From Oleidesulfovibrio sp964593925 (GTDB lineage: Bacteria > Desulfobacterota > Desulfovibrionia > Desulfovibrionales > Desulfovibrionaceae), in contig CAZQKM010000008.1 of NCBI GenBank assembly GCA_964593925.1, forward strand, positions 27,516-91,515: DNA of 64,000 bases. The letters are read 5' to 3'. Under the pieces are notes generated by a model. It saw only the letters and a program-made list of their open reading frames with translations, did not search any database and was not told the origin of the DNA. The number at the start of each line of letters is the position of its first letter. Within the stretch, counting starts at the first letter, position 1. The position numbers were made by a program, and so were the translations under genes. This document shows, piece by piece, positions 45,897-54,094 of the stretch.

Positions 45897-47309
45897 ATGA
45901 AAGAGCGTATACTGCTTATAGAAGATGATGGCACGCTGCGCGATATGCTGTGCGAAGCTCTAAATGAGCAGGGCTATCGTATCACAGTTGCCAATAGTGC
46001 AGAAGAAGGTATTGCCTTTGCCCGGGCAGGCTGTGACCTTATCTTAACTGATGTCATGTTGCCGGGGATGTCTGGCATTGAGGCCATTCCCGAGTTGCGT
46101 AAGGCCGGATCCGGGGCGGATATTATTGTTATGACGGCCCGTGCGGATAGAGAGCTTGCTTTGGAGGCAATCCGGCAGGGGGCATATGATTTTTTTGTAA
46201 GACCTTTCAGTCTGAAAGAGCTGGGGGTCGTCATGCGGCGGGTTTTTGAGAAGCGGCGCTTGCAGAGTGAAGTCATGGCCTTGCGTGAAAGCTTGCACAA
46301 AGAGGGGGCTGCCCAACGCATAATTGGTAAAAGCAGAGCTATACGCGAGGTGCATGCATTTATAGAAAAAGTTGCCCCCCTGGACACCACGGTACTTATT
46401 ACAGGAGAGTCCGGTACTGGCAAGGAAGTCGTTGCCGATACGCTATGTGCACTTTCTCCGCGCAGAGATAAGCCTTTTTTAAAGATAAATTGTGCGGCCA
46501 TCCCGGAGCATCTTTTTGAAAATGAACTCTTCGGCCATGAGCGCGGGGCCTTTACCGGTGCAGCAAGCGCGCAGGCAGGCAAGTTTGAGCTGGCAGATGG
46601 CGGCACGCTGTTGCTTGATGAAATTGGAGATATGCCTCTTGTCATTCAACCTAAATTGTTGCGCGTGGTAGAAGAAAAAAAGGTGGAACGCCTGGGTGCA
46701 AAGCGCGCTGTGCCATTGGATGTACGTATTATTGCCGCAACCAATCAGAATCTTGAGGCCCGCGTGAGTGAGAAGGCTTTTCGGGGTGACCTGTACTATC
46801 GGCTTAATGTGGCCATGATTGCCTTGCCCCCTTTGCGTGAGCGTAAAGAGGATATCCCCCTGCTTGCCGTGCACCTGGTGCATAAGCTTGGAGATACACT
46901 GGGCGTGCCAGTGCGTGGCATTACCAAGGACGCCATTGCCCTGCTGATGGAATATCACTGGCCCGGTAATGTCAGGCAATTGGCAAACTTGCTTGAGGGT
47001 ACAGCCATCAGGGCTAACGGCTATATTACAGCCCAAGACATTAGACAGACGCTTGCCAGCTTGACAGCACCTGGGCAGGGCGCCACCTGTGTCGGGGGGA
47101 CCGTTTTGAGTCAGGCATCGGAAAAAGGTGGCCGTGCGTATTCTTTGCGGGAGACATTGCGGCAGGTGGAGTATGATCTGCTGCGAGAGGCGTTGCGGCA
47201 GGCTGGCGGTTCTCAAAAAGACGCTGCTCGCCTGCTCGGACTTACTCCCAAGAATATGTGGGCAAAGCTGCATAAGCACGGTATTAAAGTCCAGCGGGGA
47301 GCCGAGTAG
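45897..47309 (+). CDS. Sigma-54-dependent response regulator (NtrC family)
   Basis: About 470 residues. A receiver domain (1-115) has acidic residues in LIEDDGTL, phosphoacceptor Asp52 in TDVMLPGMSG and Thr in VMTAR, but the usually invariant Lys is Arg102 (FFVRPFS). The AAA+ domain (135-365) has Walker A GESGTGKE (170-177), the sigma-54 contact loop GAFTGA (217-222), Walker B GGTLLLDEIGDM and the R-finger region. A Fis-type helix-turn-helix closes the protein (about 425-465; QKDAARLLGLTPKNMWAKLHKHGI). No histidine kinase is adjacent. GTG 45885 is an alternative start. It is the nearest regulator upstream of the Tad pilus genes. Confidence 0.92.
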   Translation: MKERILLIEDDGTLRDMLCEALNEQGYRITVANSAEEGIAFARAGCDLILTDVMLPGMSGIEAIPELRKAGSGADIIVMTARADRELALEAIRQGAYDFFVRPFSLKELGVVMRRVFEKRRLQSEVMALRESLHKEGAAQRIIGKSRAIREVHAFIEKVAPLDTTVLITGESGTGKEVVADTLCALSPRRDKPFLKINCAAIPEHLFENELFGHERGAFTGAASAQAGKFELADGGTLLLDEIGDMPLVIQPKLLRVVEEKKVERLGAKRAVPLDVRIIAATNQNLEARVSEKAFRGDLYYRLNVAMIALPPLRERKEDIPLLAVHLVHKLGDTLGVPVRGITKDAIALLMEYHWPGNVRQLANLLEGTAIRANGYITAQDIRQTLASLTAPGQGATCVGGTVLSQASEKGGRAYSLRETLRQVEYDLLREALRQAGGSQKDAARLLGLTPKNMWAKLHKHGIKVQRGAE

Positions 47310-48725
47310 TTCAGGTTGTCGGTATGGCCAGTTGGTAGATTTGGCCTGAGAAGAGCAGAATACCTGTGCTTGGGGCTTGGTGGAACAATGGTCGCGTATT
47401 CGGGTGCGTTTTGCAGGGGTATCCTAAAAGCGATGGATGCCCCTTTGTTGTATCGGGGGGGGGCTGCCTCGTGCTTGTCAGAGCGTTGGGGCATGGGGGT
47501 GTTATAGAGCGTCTGCTGGGGGTGGCCTGTCGATTTGTCTGTCCATACGCTGTGAACCTGCGGGGCTGGTGGCGTAAACATGCCGCCCTCACTCTGCTAC
47601 AAGCTGGGTGTCCAAGGGCAGAGGCGGAGTTGTCCTAGGTGCTTGGCATTGAGCAGTTGGTATCAGGCTGATGAACTTTAGTGGCGAGCGTAGTCGTGGA
47701 TTTTCATGGGGACGGTTTCATTACAGTCTTCGATCCATGCAGAAAAGCTTTTTAAAACTGTCCGGGCCTCGGGGCAGGCGGTACAGTCACCATAAACAGG
47801 GGAACGTGCTCTGGTGAAGAGCCTCCTCCTGCCATTGCCTTCCGGGCGACGCAGGCGCAAAGTAATTTTTTTCATTTCAATCAAGAGGCAGGCTGCAAGA
47901 TGTCTTTTATGTATATTTCCATGGGCCATTTCAGCGGATGGGGGGCATGCACTTGGCCAGATGCAGCCCATGCTTTCTCGCGTCATATCAGGCATCATCA
48001 AGGCTATGGTACTGGCTGCCGCCATAGTGTGACTGAAGAGGGCGCGTGAATCCGGAACGTGCGCGATACTCTCGATTGTCATAGGGTATGGTACAGTCAT
48101 TTGAGCTTCGTTGTATATTATGGCGCAGCGCAATGATTTCGTCCTCAACCGCTCCTTCCTGACGCTTTCCGTTCTGCCGGGCAGGTGAAAGACCAGTAAT
48201 GTGCTCAGATTCAATGCACATGCTTATGATTGTGGCAACGGTAGGCATGCTGCCCTCAAAAAAGGAAGTGAGACGCCATAATCGCCGATAACCGCAAGTC
48301 TGGCCTCCAGCCAGAATGGAACGGATGCGGATGGAACAAGGTCTTCATCCTGCTTCTCAGTATCTGGGGAGTTTGAGCTTGAGAATTGCCACGAAGAAAC
48401 TCTGCCAGGGGTTCGCGAGAGCCCCTCTTCACGAACACTCCCAATGGCCTTCTCCAGAACTTTAACTTCCATTTTTTCTGTCTATAATTCGCTCCAGCTT
48501 CTGGATGTGCTTTTTGAGGAGGGGGGCCTTTACCGTACTTATTACGTGATCACCGGTCTGAATCGGTTCTCGCCACCGTCACTTGCAAGCACTTTGCAGC
48601 GGAAAACCAGGTTGAAAGCAATGTCATATTTACGGCGTATTTGTGGGCCAAAAGGGAGAGGTTTCTGCCGGCAAGGGGTAGTATTCAGCCGTTCAAAGCC
48701 TTTGAAAAGCCCCGCTAGCGAGGTA

Positions 48726-48758
48726 CCCGCAGGTCTACAAGAAAGCTTGCGGGTTTTT
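48726..48758 (+). terminator. Intrinsic terminator without an obvious gene upstream
   Basis: CCCGCAGG pairs with CTTGCGGG (one G-T pair) around a 12-base loop, followed by TTTTT. It reads on the plus strand, but no plus-strand gene is recognised upstream in this region. Confidence 0.6.
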
Positions 48759-49228
48759 CATGAGGGGCAACCTATGAGTCAGATTTTTTATGCTACTTGT
48801 CAGCTTAGGCGAAGCGATTGGTGTAATTGGGAGCTAGTTTGAGGGGATATGCACCGTACTGCTACTTCTTTTTTTTGGGGGGGGGATATTTGCGGTTGGA
48901 TTTTGGAGTATATCGTTGCGCAGCCATGGGCGGCTCATGGGGGCATTCTTAAAAAAGGGAGTGCCTTTTGTGTTGGGGGAGAGAGGAATGTTGCCTTGTA
49001 AGTGTCATAAAGTTGGCGCATGGGCGTGCGTTGTTGTGTCCGCTGGTGGCGAAATGTCGAGATTTTGACTATAGGTTAGAAATATGCTGGCCCAGTGGTG
49101 TACGTATGTGGGCGTAGTTCTACAAAACAAAATGTATCCGCCAAGGTTGTTTTGGCGTACTTGTTGACTTTGGCCGGAGTAAGGTTTGGAGTATAGCTAT
49201 TACGTATCCAAGGGAAAGCTGGGTCTTT

Positions 49229-49312
49229 TCTAAAAAATATAGACTGCATGCCCTTTTGCCGCAGGGGGTATTGCGGTATGGCGTATATGTCAGAAAAGTG
49301 TCGCAAAGGTTT
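49229..49312. repeat. Imperfect direct repeat, copy 1
   Basis: It begins TCTAAAAAATATAGA and continues to ATTGCGGTATGGCGTAT and a dyad TATGTCA-6 bases-TGTCGCA (49286-49305). It matches copy 2, about 264 bases to the right, most closely in its last 45 bases. Confidence 0.7.
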
Positions 49313-49492
49313 CTGCCATGGAGCTGGAAGCCATGGATTGGCTACTGTGGGTAGGATGTTGTGCTCAAGAGCAAGTAACATTTTAAAATAATAGGATATA
49401 CACCCTGTGCTGTTCTAGGTTTTTTGTCGATAATGCCCGGAATTACCCTCTGTATCGTGTGACTGTTCATTCGGGTATATCCTGTGCTCTAG

Positions 49493-49577
49493 TCTAAAAA
49501 ATATAGATCGACGTCTTGTATCGCCGTGGCTGGCATTGCGGTATGGCGTATGTGTCAGAAAAATGTCACAAATCTCT
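49493..49577. repeat. Imperfect direct repeat, copy 2
   Basis: It has the same TCTAAAAAATATAGA opening and ATTGCGGTATGGCGTAT block, with the dyad TGTGTCA-GAAAAA-TGTCACA (49551-49570). A third partial copy of only the opening (CTAAGAAATATAGA) is at 49755, a further 261 bases on. Confidence 0.7.
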
Positions 49578-50043
49578 CTGGCCGTAGGGCAAACTAGGCA
49601 GGGCGAGCTGCGCACACGTGATGTAGCATCCCAATGAAAAAGGGAGTTGTTATTGAGGGCTTTGCTGTGATATGGTTTATATTTTTGATTTTTTGATTGG
49701 ATATACCCATGTTGGGCCTTGCAACGGGCATAGTCGGATAGTCAGATGGGTAGTCTAAGAAATATAGAATGTGGCTGCACGCATGCCAACGAGGAATTGT
49801 GTTGCAATTATTATAACATTTTATTTTATTTATATAAAATAATTAATGGCCTGTTATTGAGTGCGGTGCGGGCCTCCAGGGTTGCCTGCTGTACGCGCGT
49901 TGTTTTTTTAGGGAGGCACCCGGTATGTTTTTTGTAATGTATAAATGAAATGTGTTTTTTATTTGTAAATTAGTGTGTTGCGTGTATCCTGGGGTTCCTT
50001 TTTTAGTGGATGCGCATCTTTTTTGTGAATTGTGTGGACAGGG

Positions 50044-50059
50044 TGGCATGGGGTTTGCT
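50044..50059 (+). promoter_or_regulatory. Sigma-54 (-24/-12) promoter of flp1
   Basis: TGGCAT-GGGGT-TTGCT matches the consensus TGGCAC-N5-TTGCW with one change and exact GG-to-GC spacing. Transcription would start near 50070, giving a leader of about 70 bases before the flp1 ATG. Confidence 0.7.
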
Positions 50060-50140
50060 AAAAAGATTTCGTCAGCCTGCACCGCTGTCATTGGTGTGGG
50101 GTGGCATAGTATAATATCATTTTACACGAGGAGAACTCCA

Positions 50141-50338
50141 ATGAACAAGATTATGAAACTTATCCGTAATGAAGAGGGTGCAACTGCGCTGGAATACGGC
50201 CTGTTGGCTGCTTTGATCGCTGTTGTGATCATCGCTGCTGTTACCGCGCTTGGTGGGGAAGTTAAGACAACCTTTACGACGGTTCAACAAAAGATGAAGG
50301 GTGCCAACGACAGCGCTGCTGAGAGTGGCGGCGCCTAG
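50141..50338 (+). CDS. flp: Flp-type pilin 1 (Flp/Fap prepilin)
   Basis: A 65-residue prepilin. The short positively charged leader MNKIMKLIRNEEG is cleaved before ATALEY, with Glu18 and Tyr19 of the Flp motif, and a hydrophobic helix (20-38) follows. AGGAGAACTCCA precedes the ATG. It has its own sigma-54 promoter and an intrinsic terminator 69 bases after the stop, so it is probably a separately transcribed major pilin. Confidence 0.94.
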   Translation: MNKIMKLIRNEEGATALEYGLLAALIAVVIIAAVTALGGEVKTTFTTVQQKMKGANDSAAESGGA

Positions 50339-50406
50339 TCGTTAGTTAGTACATTCTCGGCTGAGTTTTGCCATTGTTGCGGGCTTGGTTAGAGAAGATG
50401 TCTGGT

Positions 50407-50437
50407 GGGTCGGGGGTATTCCCCCCGGCCCTTTTTT
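50407..50437 (+). terminator. Intrinsic terminator of flp1
   Basis: A ten-pair stem (GGGTCGGGGG with CCCCCGGCCC, one G-T pair) with a five-base loop is followed by six T residues. It separates flp1 from the flp2-tad operon. Confidence 0.88.
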
Positions 50438-50486
50438 GGGCGATTGCAGTTTTTTTTGATGTGTGGGTAGTATATTTTGCATTGAA

Positions 50487-50509
50487 TGTTGCGCAGAAAA
50501 TGCGACACA
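50487..50509 (+). promoter_or_regulatory. Putative activator-binding dyad upstream of flp2
   Basis: TGTTGCGCA and TGCGACACA form an inverted repeat around GAAAA, about 90 bases before the predicted flp2 transcription start. The opposite strand reads GTGTCGCA, the half-site also seen in the 49286 dyad. The position is typical for an upstream activator site of a sigma-54 regulator. Confidence 0.45.
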
Positions 50510-50564
50510 CGACGTCTGTGTTGTTTTTGCCCTGTGGCTGCTGCAGTCTTATTGTGTGTTGTGT

Positions 50565-50580
50565 TGGCGTGATATTTGCT
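50565..50580 (+). promoter_or_regulatory. Sigma-54 (-24/-12) promoter of the flp2-tad operon
   Basis: TGGCGT-GATAT-TTGCT has the GG and GC cores at exact 12-base offset and perfect TGGC and TTGCT parts. The two changed bases are the A and C of TGGCAC. Transcription would start near 50592. Confidence 0.55.
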
Positions 50581-50629
50581 AATGTATGTTTTTTTAGATA
50601 TACATCTGCAACCAGCAGTGAGGGTTGTT

Positions 50630-50800
50630 ATGGCTGGTCTGGTGATGAAGCTTGTTCGCGATGAGGAAGGGGCCACTGCCTTGGAGTATGCCCTGCTCGC
50701 CTCTCTTGTTGCGGGGGTGATTTTTGGCGCGGTCACCTTGCTGGGTAAAGAAGTTTCTAGGCTTTTTGATTTGGTCTACCTAAAAATGGGCGTTCGCTGA
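50630..50800 (+). CDS. Flp-type pilin 2
   Basis: A 56-residue prepilin. The leader MAGLVMKLVRDEEG is followed by ATALEYALLASLVAGVIFG; cleavage after Gly14 is expected, and Glu19-Tyr20 are conserved. GAGGG precedes the ATG. It shares the cleavage motif with flp1 but has a shorter, more basic tail ending LKMGVR. It opens the assembly operon, so it may be a minor pilin or an initiator subunit. Confidence 0.9.
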   Translation: MAGLVMKLVRDEEGATALEYALLASLVAGVIFGAVTLLGKEVSRLFDLVYLKMGVR

Positions 50801-50866
50801 GGCTGGTAGTATTGCCTTTGGCAGGAGCCATGGGCTGGATTGTTTTATGTTACTATGGGGATGTTG

Positions 50867-51436
50867 ATGAACGTTGTCCTGACTGCCATGGTGTTTGTAG
50901 TGCTGCTGATCGCGACGGTTACGGACTTGCGGGCTATGCGTATACCCAATTGGCTGACCTTTTCAGCCATGTTTGCGGGGCTGGCCCTGCATGGCGGTAT
51001 GCAGGGGCTGGACGGCTTTTTTTTTAGCCTTGGCGGTCTGGCGTTGGGGCTGGGGCTTATGGCACCGGCCTTTTGGTTTAACGCCATGGGTGCAGGAGAC
51101 GTTAAGTTGATGGCAGCTGTGGGAGCCGCTCTTGGTGCCGAGGCTGTGTTCAGTGCATTCCTTTGGAGTAGTATCGCAGGTGGTGTGTATGCCATGGTCA
51201 TACTTTTGTTCCACCTGCCCATGCTGAAAGTTGTCTGGCGTTCGTTTAAAGCATTTATCGTGTCTGTGGTGCTCATGCGTGACTTTGCCCACCGTCCCTC
51301 ACCGGAGGCAGAAAAGCGCTTGCCCAAGTTGTGTTATGGGGCGGCCATAGCGGGGGGTACAGTTTTTTCCATGTATCTTTCCGGCAGGCTTGGTTCGGAT
51401 TTTTTTACCCTGATGTCCTTTTGGGAACGAATTTGA
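50867..51436 (+). CDS. cpaA: Prepilin peptidase of the Tad system (TadV/CpaA)
   Basis: About 189 residues with five or six membrane segments. The two catalytic Asp are Asp20 (TVTDLRAMRIPNWLT) and Asp78 (GAGDVKLMA), typical of A24 aspartic peptidases. It cleaves the Flp leaders. Candidate ATGs at 50855, 50861 and 50867 lie close together; the last has GGGG at good spacing. It follows flp2 by 66 bases. Confidence 0.93.
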   Translation: MNVVLTAMVFVVLLIATVTDLRAMRIPNWLTFSAMFAGLALHGGMQGLDGFFFSLGGLALGLGLMAPAFWFNAMGAGDVKLMAAVGAALGAEAVFSAFLWSSIAGGVYAMVILLFHLPMLKVVWRSFKAFIVSVVLMRDFAHRPSPEAEKRLPKLCYGAAIAGGTVFSMYLSGRLGSDFFTLMSFWERI

Positions 51437-51452
51437 GGTTATTGGAACTGGT

Positions 51453-52283
51453 ATGAAACGCTCTTCTCTCATTCAAATCATGTTGGCCCTGGTGTTGGCC
51501 CTTGGGGCGGGTTTTTTGGTGTTTCGCTCAATGGAAGCACCCCGGCCGCAAAATGTTGTGGTGCAAAAGCTGCCCACAGTGGGACTGGTTGTGGCCACTG
51601 CAGAAATCCCCAAGGGAACAAAAATTATTGCAGAGCAACTGAAACTGGTAGATTTTTTGGAGGCAAGCGCTCCGGTGGATACCTTCAGATCTGCAGAGGA
51701 TCTTGTGGGGCAAAGGGTTATCAGCAGTGTGCGTGCTGGTGAGCTCGTGACCACTGCGGTGTTGGCTGATGAAAAAAACAGTATCAGCTACAAGGTGACC
51801 CCTGGCATGCGGGCCGTATCTCTGCGGGGTAACGATGTGCTTGGTATGGCGGGGTTGATCTGGCCCGGCAACAGGGTGGATGTGCTTGTCAGCATAGAAG
51901 ACGGCTCTCGTGATGAAAACCGTACATATACCACCAAAACCATATTAGAAAATATCCGCGTACTGGCTACAGGCTCGGAGTTGCGTCCTGGTGGTGATGG
52001 CGCTATGACACTGCCCGTGGATGTGTACACCCTTGAACTTTTGCCCGAGCAGGTAGAGGTGCTTTCGCTTGCTGCTTCGCGGGGGCAAGTGCACTTTGCC
52101 CTGCGCAACCCTGAGGACGCTGACGCTATTTTGACCAAGGGAGCAGATGTCCCCGAAATGCTGTCTGCTTTGTTGCCGCCGGAGGCTGAAAAAAAACCGG
52201 TACGGAACAGAGTTGTTTCTCAGAGATTTTCTGTTGTTGAAGTGATTAGTGGCACAGAACGTTCAACGCTAAGGCTCAAGTAG
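51453..52283 (+). CDS. cpaB: CpaB/RcpC, periplasmic pilus assembly protein
   Basis: A 276-residue protein with one N-terminal membrane anchor (8-25). A SAF domain covers about 42-105 (VVATAEIPKGTKIIAEQLKLV, RAGELVTTAVL). The RcpC region follows (YKVTPGMRAVSLRGNDVLGMAGLIWPGNRVDVLV) and ends with VYTLELLPEQVEVLSLAASRGQVHFALRNPED. The family stabilises the outer-membrane secretin in the periplasm. It is 16 bases after cpaA. Confidence 0.94.
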   Translation: MKRSSLIQIMLALVLALGAGFLVFRSMEAPRPQNVVVQKLPTVGLVVATAEIPKGTKIIAEQLKLVDFLEASAPVDTFRSAEDLVGQRVISSVRAGELVTTAVLADEKNSISYKVTPGMRAVSLRGNDVLGMAGLIWPGNRVDVLVSIEDGSRDENRTYTTKTILENIRVLATGSELRPGGDGAMTLPVDVYTLELLPEQVEVLSLAASRGQVHFALRNPEDADAILTKGADVPEMLSALLPPEAEKKPVRNRVVSQRFSVVEVISGTERSTLRLK

Positions 52284-52290
52284 GTTATAG

Positions 52291-53763
52291 ATGAATAGAA
52301 CAAGGACTGCATATTGGTATTGTGTGGCACGGCGGAAGATGCTGAGTCTCAGTGTAATGGCAATTGCGGCATGCTTGCTGACGGGTGCCGTGGTTTCGCA
52401 GGCAGAGGCTGTGGGTATCGTGCCGCAAGTAGTGCAGCTGGCTGTGGGTAAATCGATAGTGCTTGAAGCGCCAGCCCAGGTAAAGCGTATGTCTGTGGGT
52501 GCTCCAGAGACAGCCGGCGTGTTGATGATCACTTCTGGTCAACTGTATGTTACCGCGCTGAAAGCCGGTGCCACCACACTGACATTGTGGGATAAAAAAG
52601 ACGCTGTCTCGGCAATATACGAAATACACGTCACTCCGGACGTGGCGCGACTTAAGCAGATGCTGCACCAGGTATTACCAGAAGAAAAAGACCTCATGGT
52701 CTTGGCAGTGGATGAGGCCATTACGTTGGCCGGCATGGTAAGCAGCCCTGGAAACATGGAAGTAGCCATTGACCTGGCAGAGATGTATGCCCCTGAAAAG
52801 GTCACCAACCTTTTAAAGGTAGGCGGGGTGCACCAGGTAATGCTTGAGGTCAAGGTGGCAGAGATGCGTCGCTCTGTCTTGCAAAATTTGGGCATAGACC
52901 TGCACGCAGTGTGGACCAATGGGGTTGCCTTTACCCGCCTGAGCGAACTGTTTTCCATTGCGGGAGGAAGCCCCATTGCGGATAGCAGTGCCAATGCCGC
53001 CTTTGAAATACCATTGGGCGACGATGGTCTTAGCGTTTCCGGATTTTTGGAAGCCTTGAAAAGCAACGGGTTGGCCACGGTGCTTGCCGAGCCCACGCTC
53101 ATATGCCGCAGCGGTGAGCAAGCCAGTTTTCTTGCCGGGGGTGAGGTGCCTGTGCCTGTGCCCCAGGGGCTTGGAACTGTTGCCATTGAATACAAGCAAT
53201 ATGGTGTGGCTCTGGATTTTACCCCCACGGTGTTTTCACCTCGCCAGGTGAGCCTGAGGGTGACCCCAGAAGTCTCGGAGCTTGACTATGCTAACGCTAT
53301 ACAGATGAATGGCTACACAATCCCTGGTATTACCAGTAGGCGGGCCTCTACCACTGTGGAGCTGGGCGATGGGCAAAGCTTTATCATTGCCGGTCTTTTG
53401 CGAGGGGATGTGCGAGAAAATATTAAAAGGTTCCCGGGACTTGGCGATATCCCTGTGCTGGGTTCACTGTTTCGCTCCAGTAGTTGGCAAAAAAATGAGA
53501 GCGAGCTCGTGATTATTGTGACCCCCCGTTTGGCAAAGCCCGTGGATGTCGCAAAGCAGGCGTTGCCCACGGATGGCTTTCATGAGCCCAGTGCATTTGA
53601 GTTCTTTTTTATGGGTAAGCTTGAGGGGCGTCCTCCTCGTGCCAACGCTAACGCTGTGGAATCTGTCAGTTCTCTACCGCAAGCCGCTGCCGCGCCCACT
53701 GATAATGATGCTCCTGCCGGGCTTGAAGGCGAGTTTGGGCATATGCTTAAGGTGAAACAGTAA
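52291..53763 (+). CDS. cpaC: CpaC/RcpA, outer-membrane secretin of the Tad system
   Basis: A 490-residue protein with a signal peptide (about 1-38, ending ...SQAEA). An N-terminal pilus-type domain (VVQLAVGKSIVLEAPAQVKRMSVG) comes first, then a BON-like region (about 135-170). The C-terminal secretin domain covers 255-430, with VLAEPTLICRSGEQASFLAGGEVPVPV, TPEVSELDYANA and GLGDIPVLGSLFRSSSWQKNESELVIIVTPRL. It forms the exit pore. The tail after 445 is less conserved. Confidence 0.95.
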   Translation: MNRTRTAYWYCVARRKMLSLSVMAIAACLLTGAVVSQAEAVGIVPQVVQLAVGKSIVLEAPAQVKRMSVGAPETAGVLMITSGQLYVTALKAGATTLTLWDKKDAVSAIYEIHVTPDVARLKQMLHQVLPEEKDLMVLAVDEAITLAGMVSSPGNMEVAIDLAEMYAPEKVTNLLKVGGVHQVMLEVKVAEMRRSVLQNLGIDLHAVWTNGVAFTRLSELFSIAGGSPIADSSANAAFEIPLGDDGLSVSGFLEALKSNGLATVLAEPTLICRSGEQASFLAGGEVPVPVPQGLGTVAIEYKQYGVALDFTPTVFSPRQVSLRVTPEVSELDYANAIQMNGYTIPGITSRRASTTVELGDGQSFIIAGLLRGDVRENIKRFPGLGDIPVLGSLFRSSSWQKNESELVIIVTPRLAKPVDVAKQALPTDGFHEPSAFEFFFMGKLEGRPPRANANAVESVSSLPQAAAAPTDNDAPAGLEGEFGHMLKVKQ

Positions 53764-53807
53764 CACAGTGGCGACATTGTTTAAGATTTAAGGCATAAGG
53801 GAAAATC

Positions 53808-54083
53808 ATGAAAGTACGTTTCATCAGTGTAGTACTGGCACTCTTGGCTGGTGGATTCCTTGTGGGGTGTGGTGGTTGGCAGCAAGAGCTCGGAGTTGCC
53901 TTTACGCAACAGCGAGAAGAGCAACGGCTTAATCCAGAGCCGGAAACCGCCTATGTCACCACAGGAATGGATGGCAAGACCATGGTCAAAGTGCTTGAGG
54001 GATACCGCGAGACTGGTATTGATGCAGTAAAGCAAGAGAAGACATCTCTGTTAGATAACTTGCCTTCAGGTGATAGTAACTAA
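53808..54083 (+). CDS. Small lipoprotein of the Tad locus
   Basis: A 91-residue protein with lipobox FLVGC (Cys21) after a hydrophobic leader. The mature part is hydrophilic, with a Gln/Glu-rich stretch and ends in DNLPSGDSN. It resembles small lipoproteins such as RcpB/CpaD-associated accessories in position only; no family is recognised. AAGGGAAAATC precedes the ATG. It abuts cpaE (TAATG). Confidence 0.85.
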   Translation: MKVRFISVVLALLAGGFLVGCGGWQQELGVAFTQQREEQRLNPEPETAYVTTGMDGKTMVKVLEGYRETGIDAVKQEKTSLLDNLPSGDSN

Positions 54084-54094
54084 TGAGGGAAGGC

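Larger units (their letters stand above)
47310..50140. other. 2.8 kb gene-poor region between the regulator and flp1
   Basis: No intact gene is supported. At 47678-48472 the minus strand shows open stretches in successive frames (from MEVKVLEKAIGSVREEG near 48472 to a C-terminus ending MKIHDYARH near 47680), suggestive of a frameshifted gene of unknown family. It also has an orphan terminator (48726-48758), two imperfect direct repeats (49229-49312, 49493-49577) and, at its right end, the flp1 promoter. Confidence 0.5.

Noticed and set aside
48444..48842. A plus-strand frame of about 130 codons
   Set aside because: The start is inside the opposite-strand fragment, the product has no family traits and it runs through the terminator at 48726.
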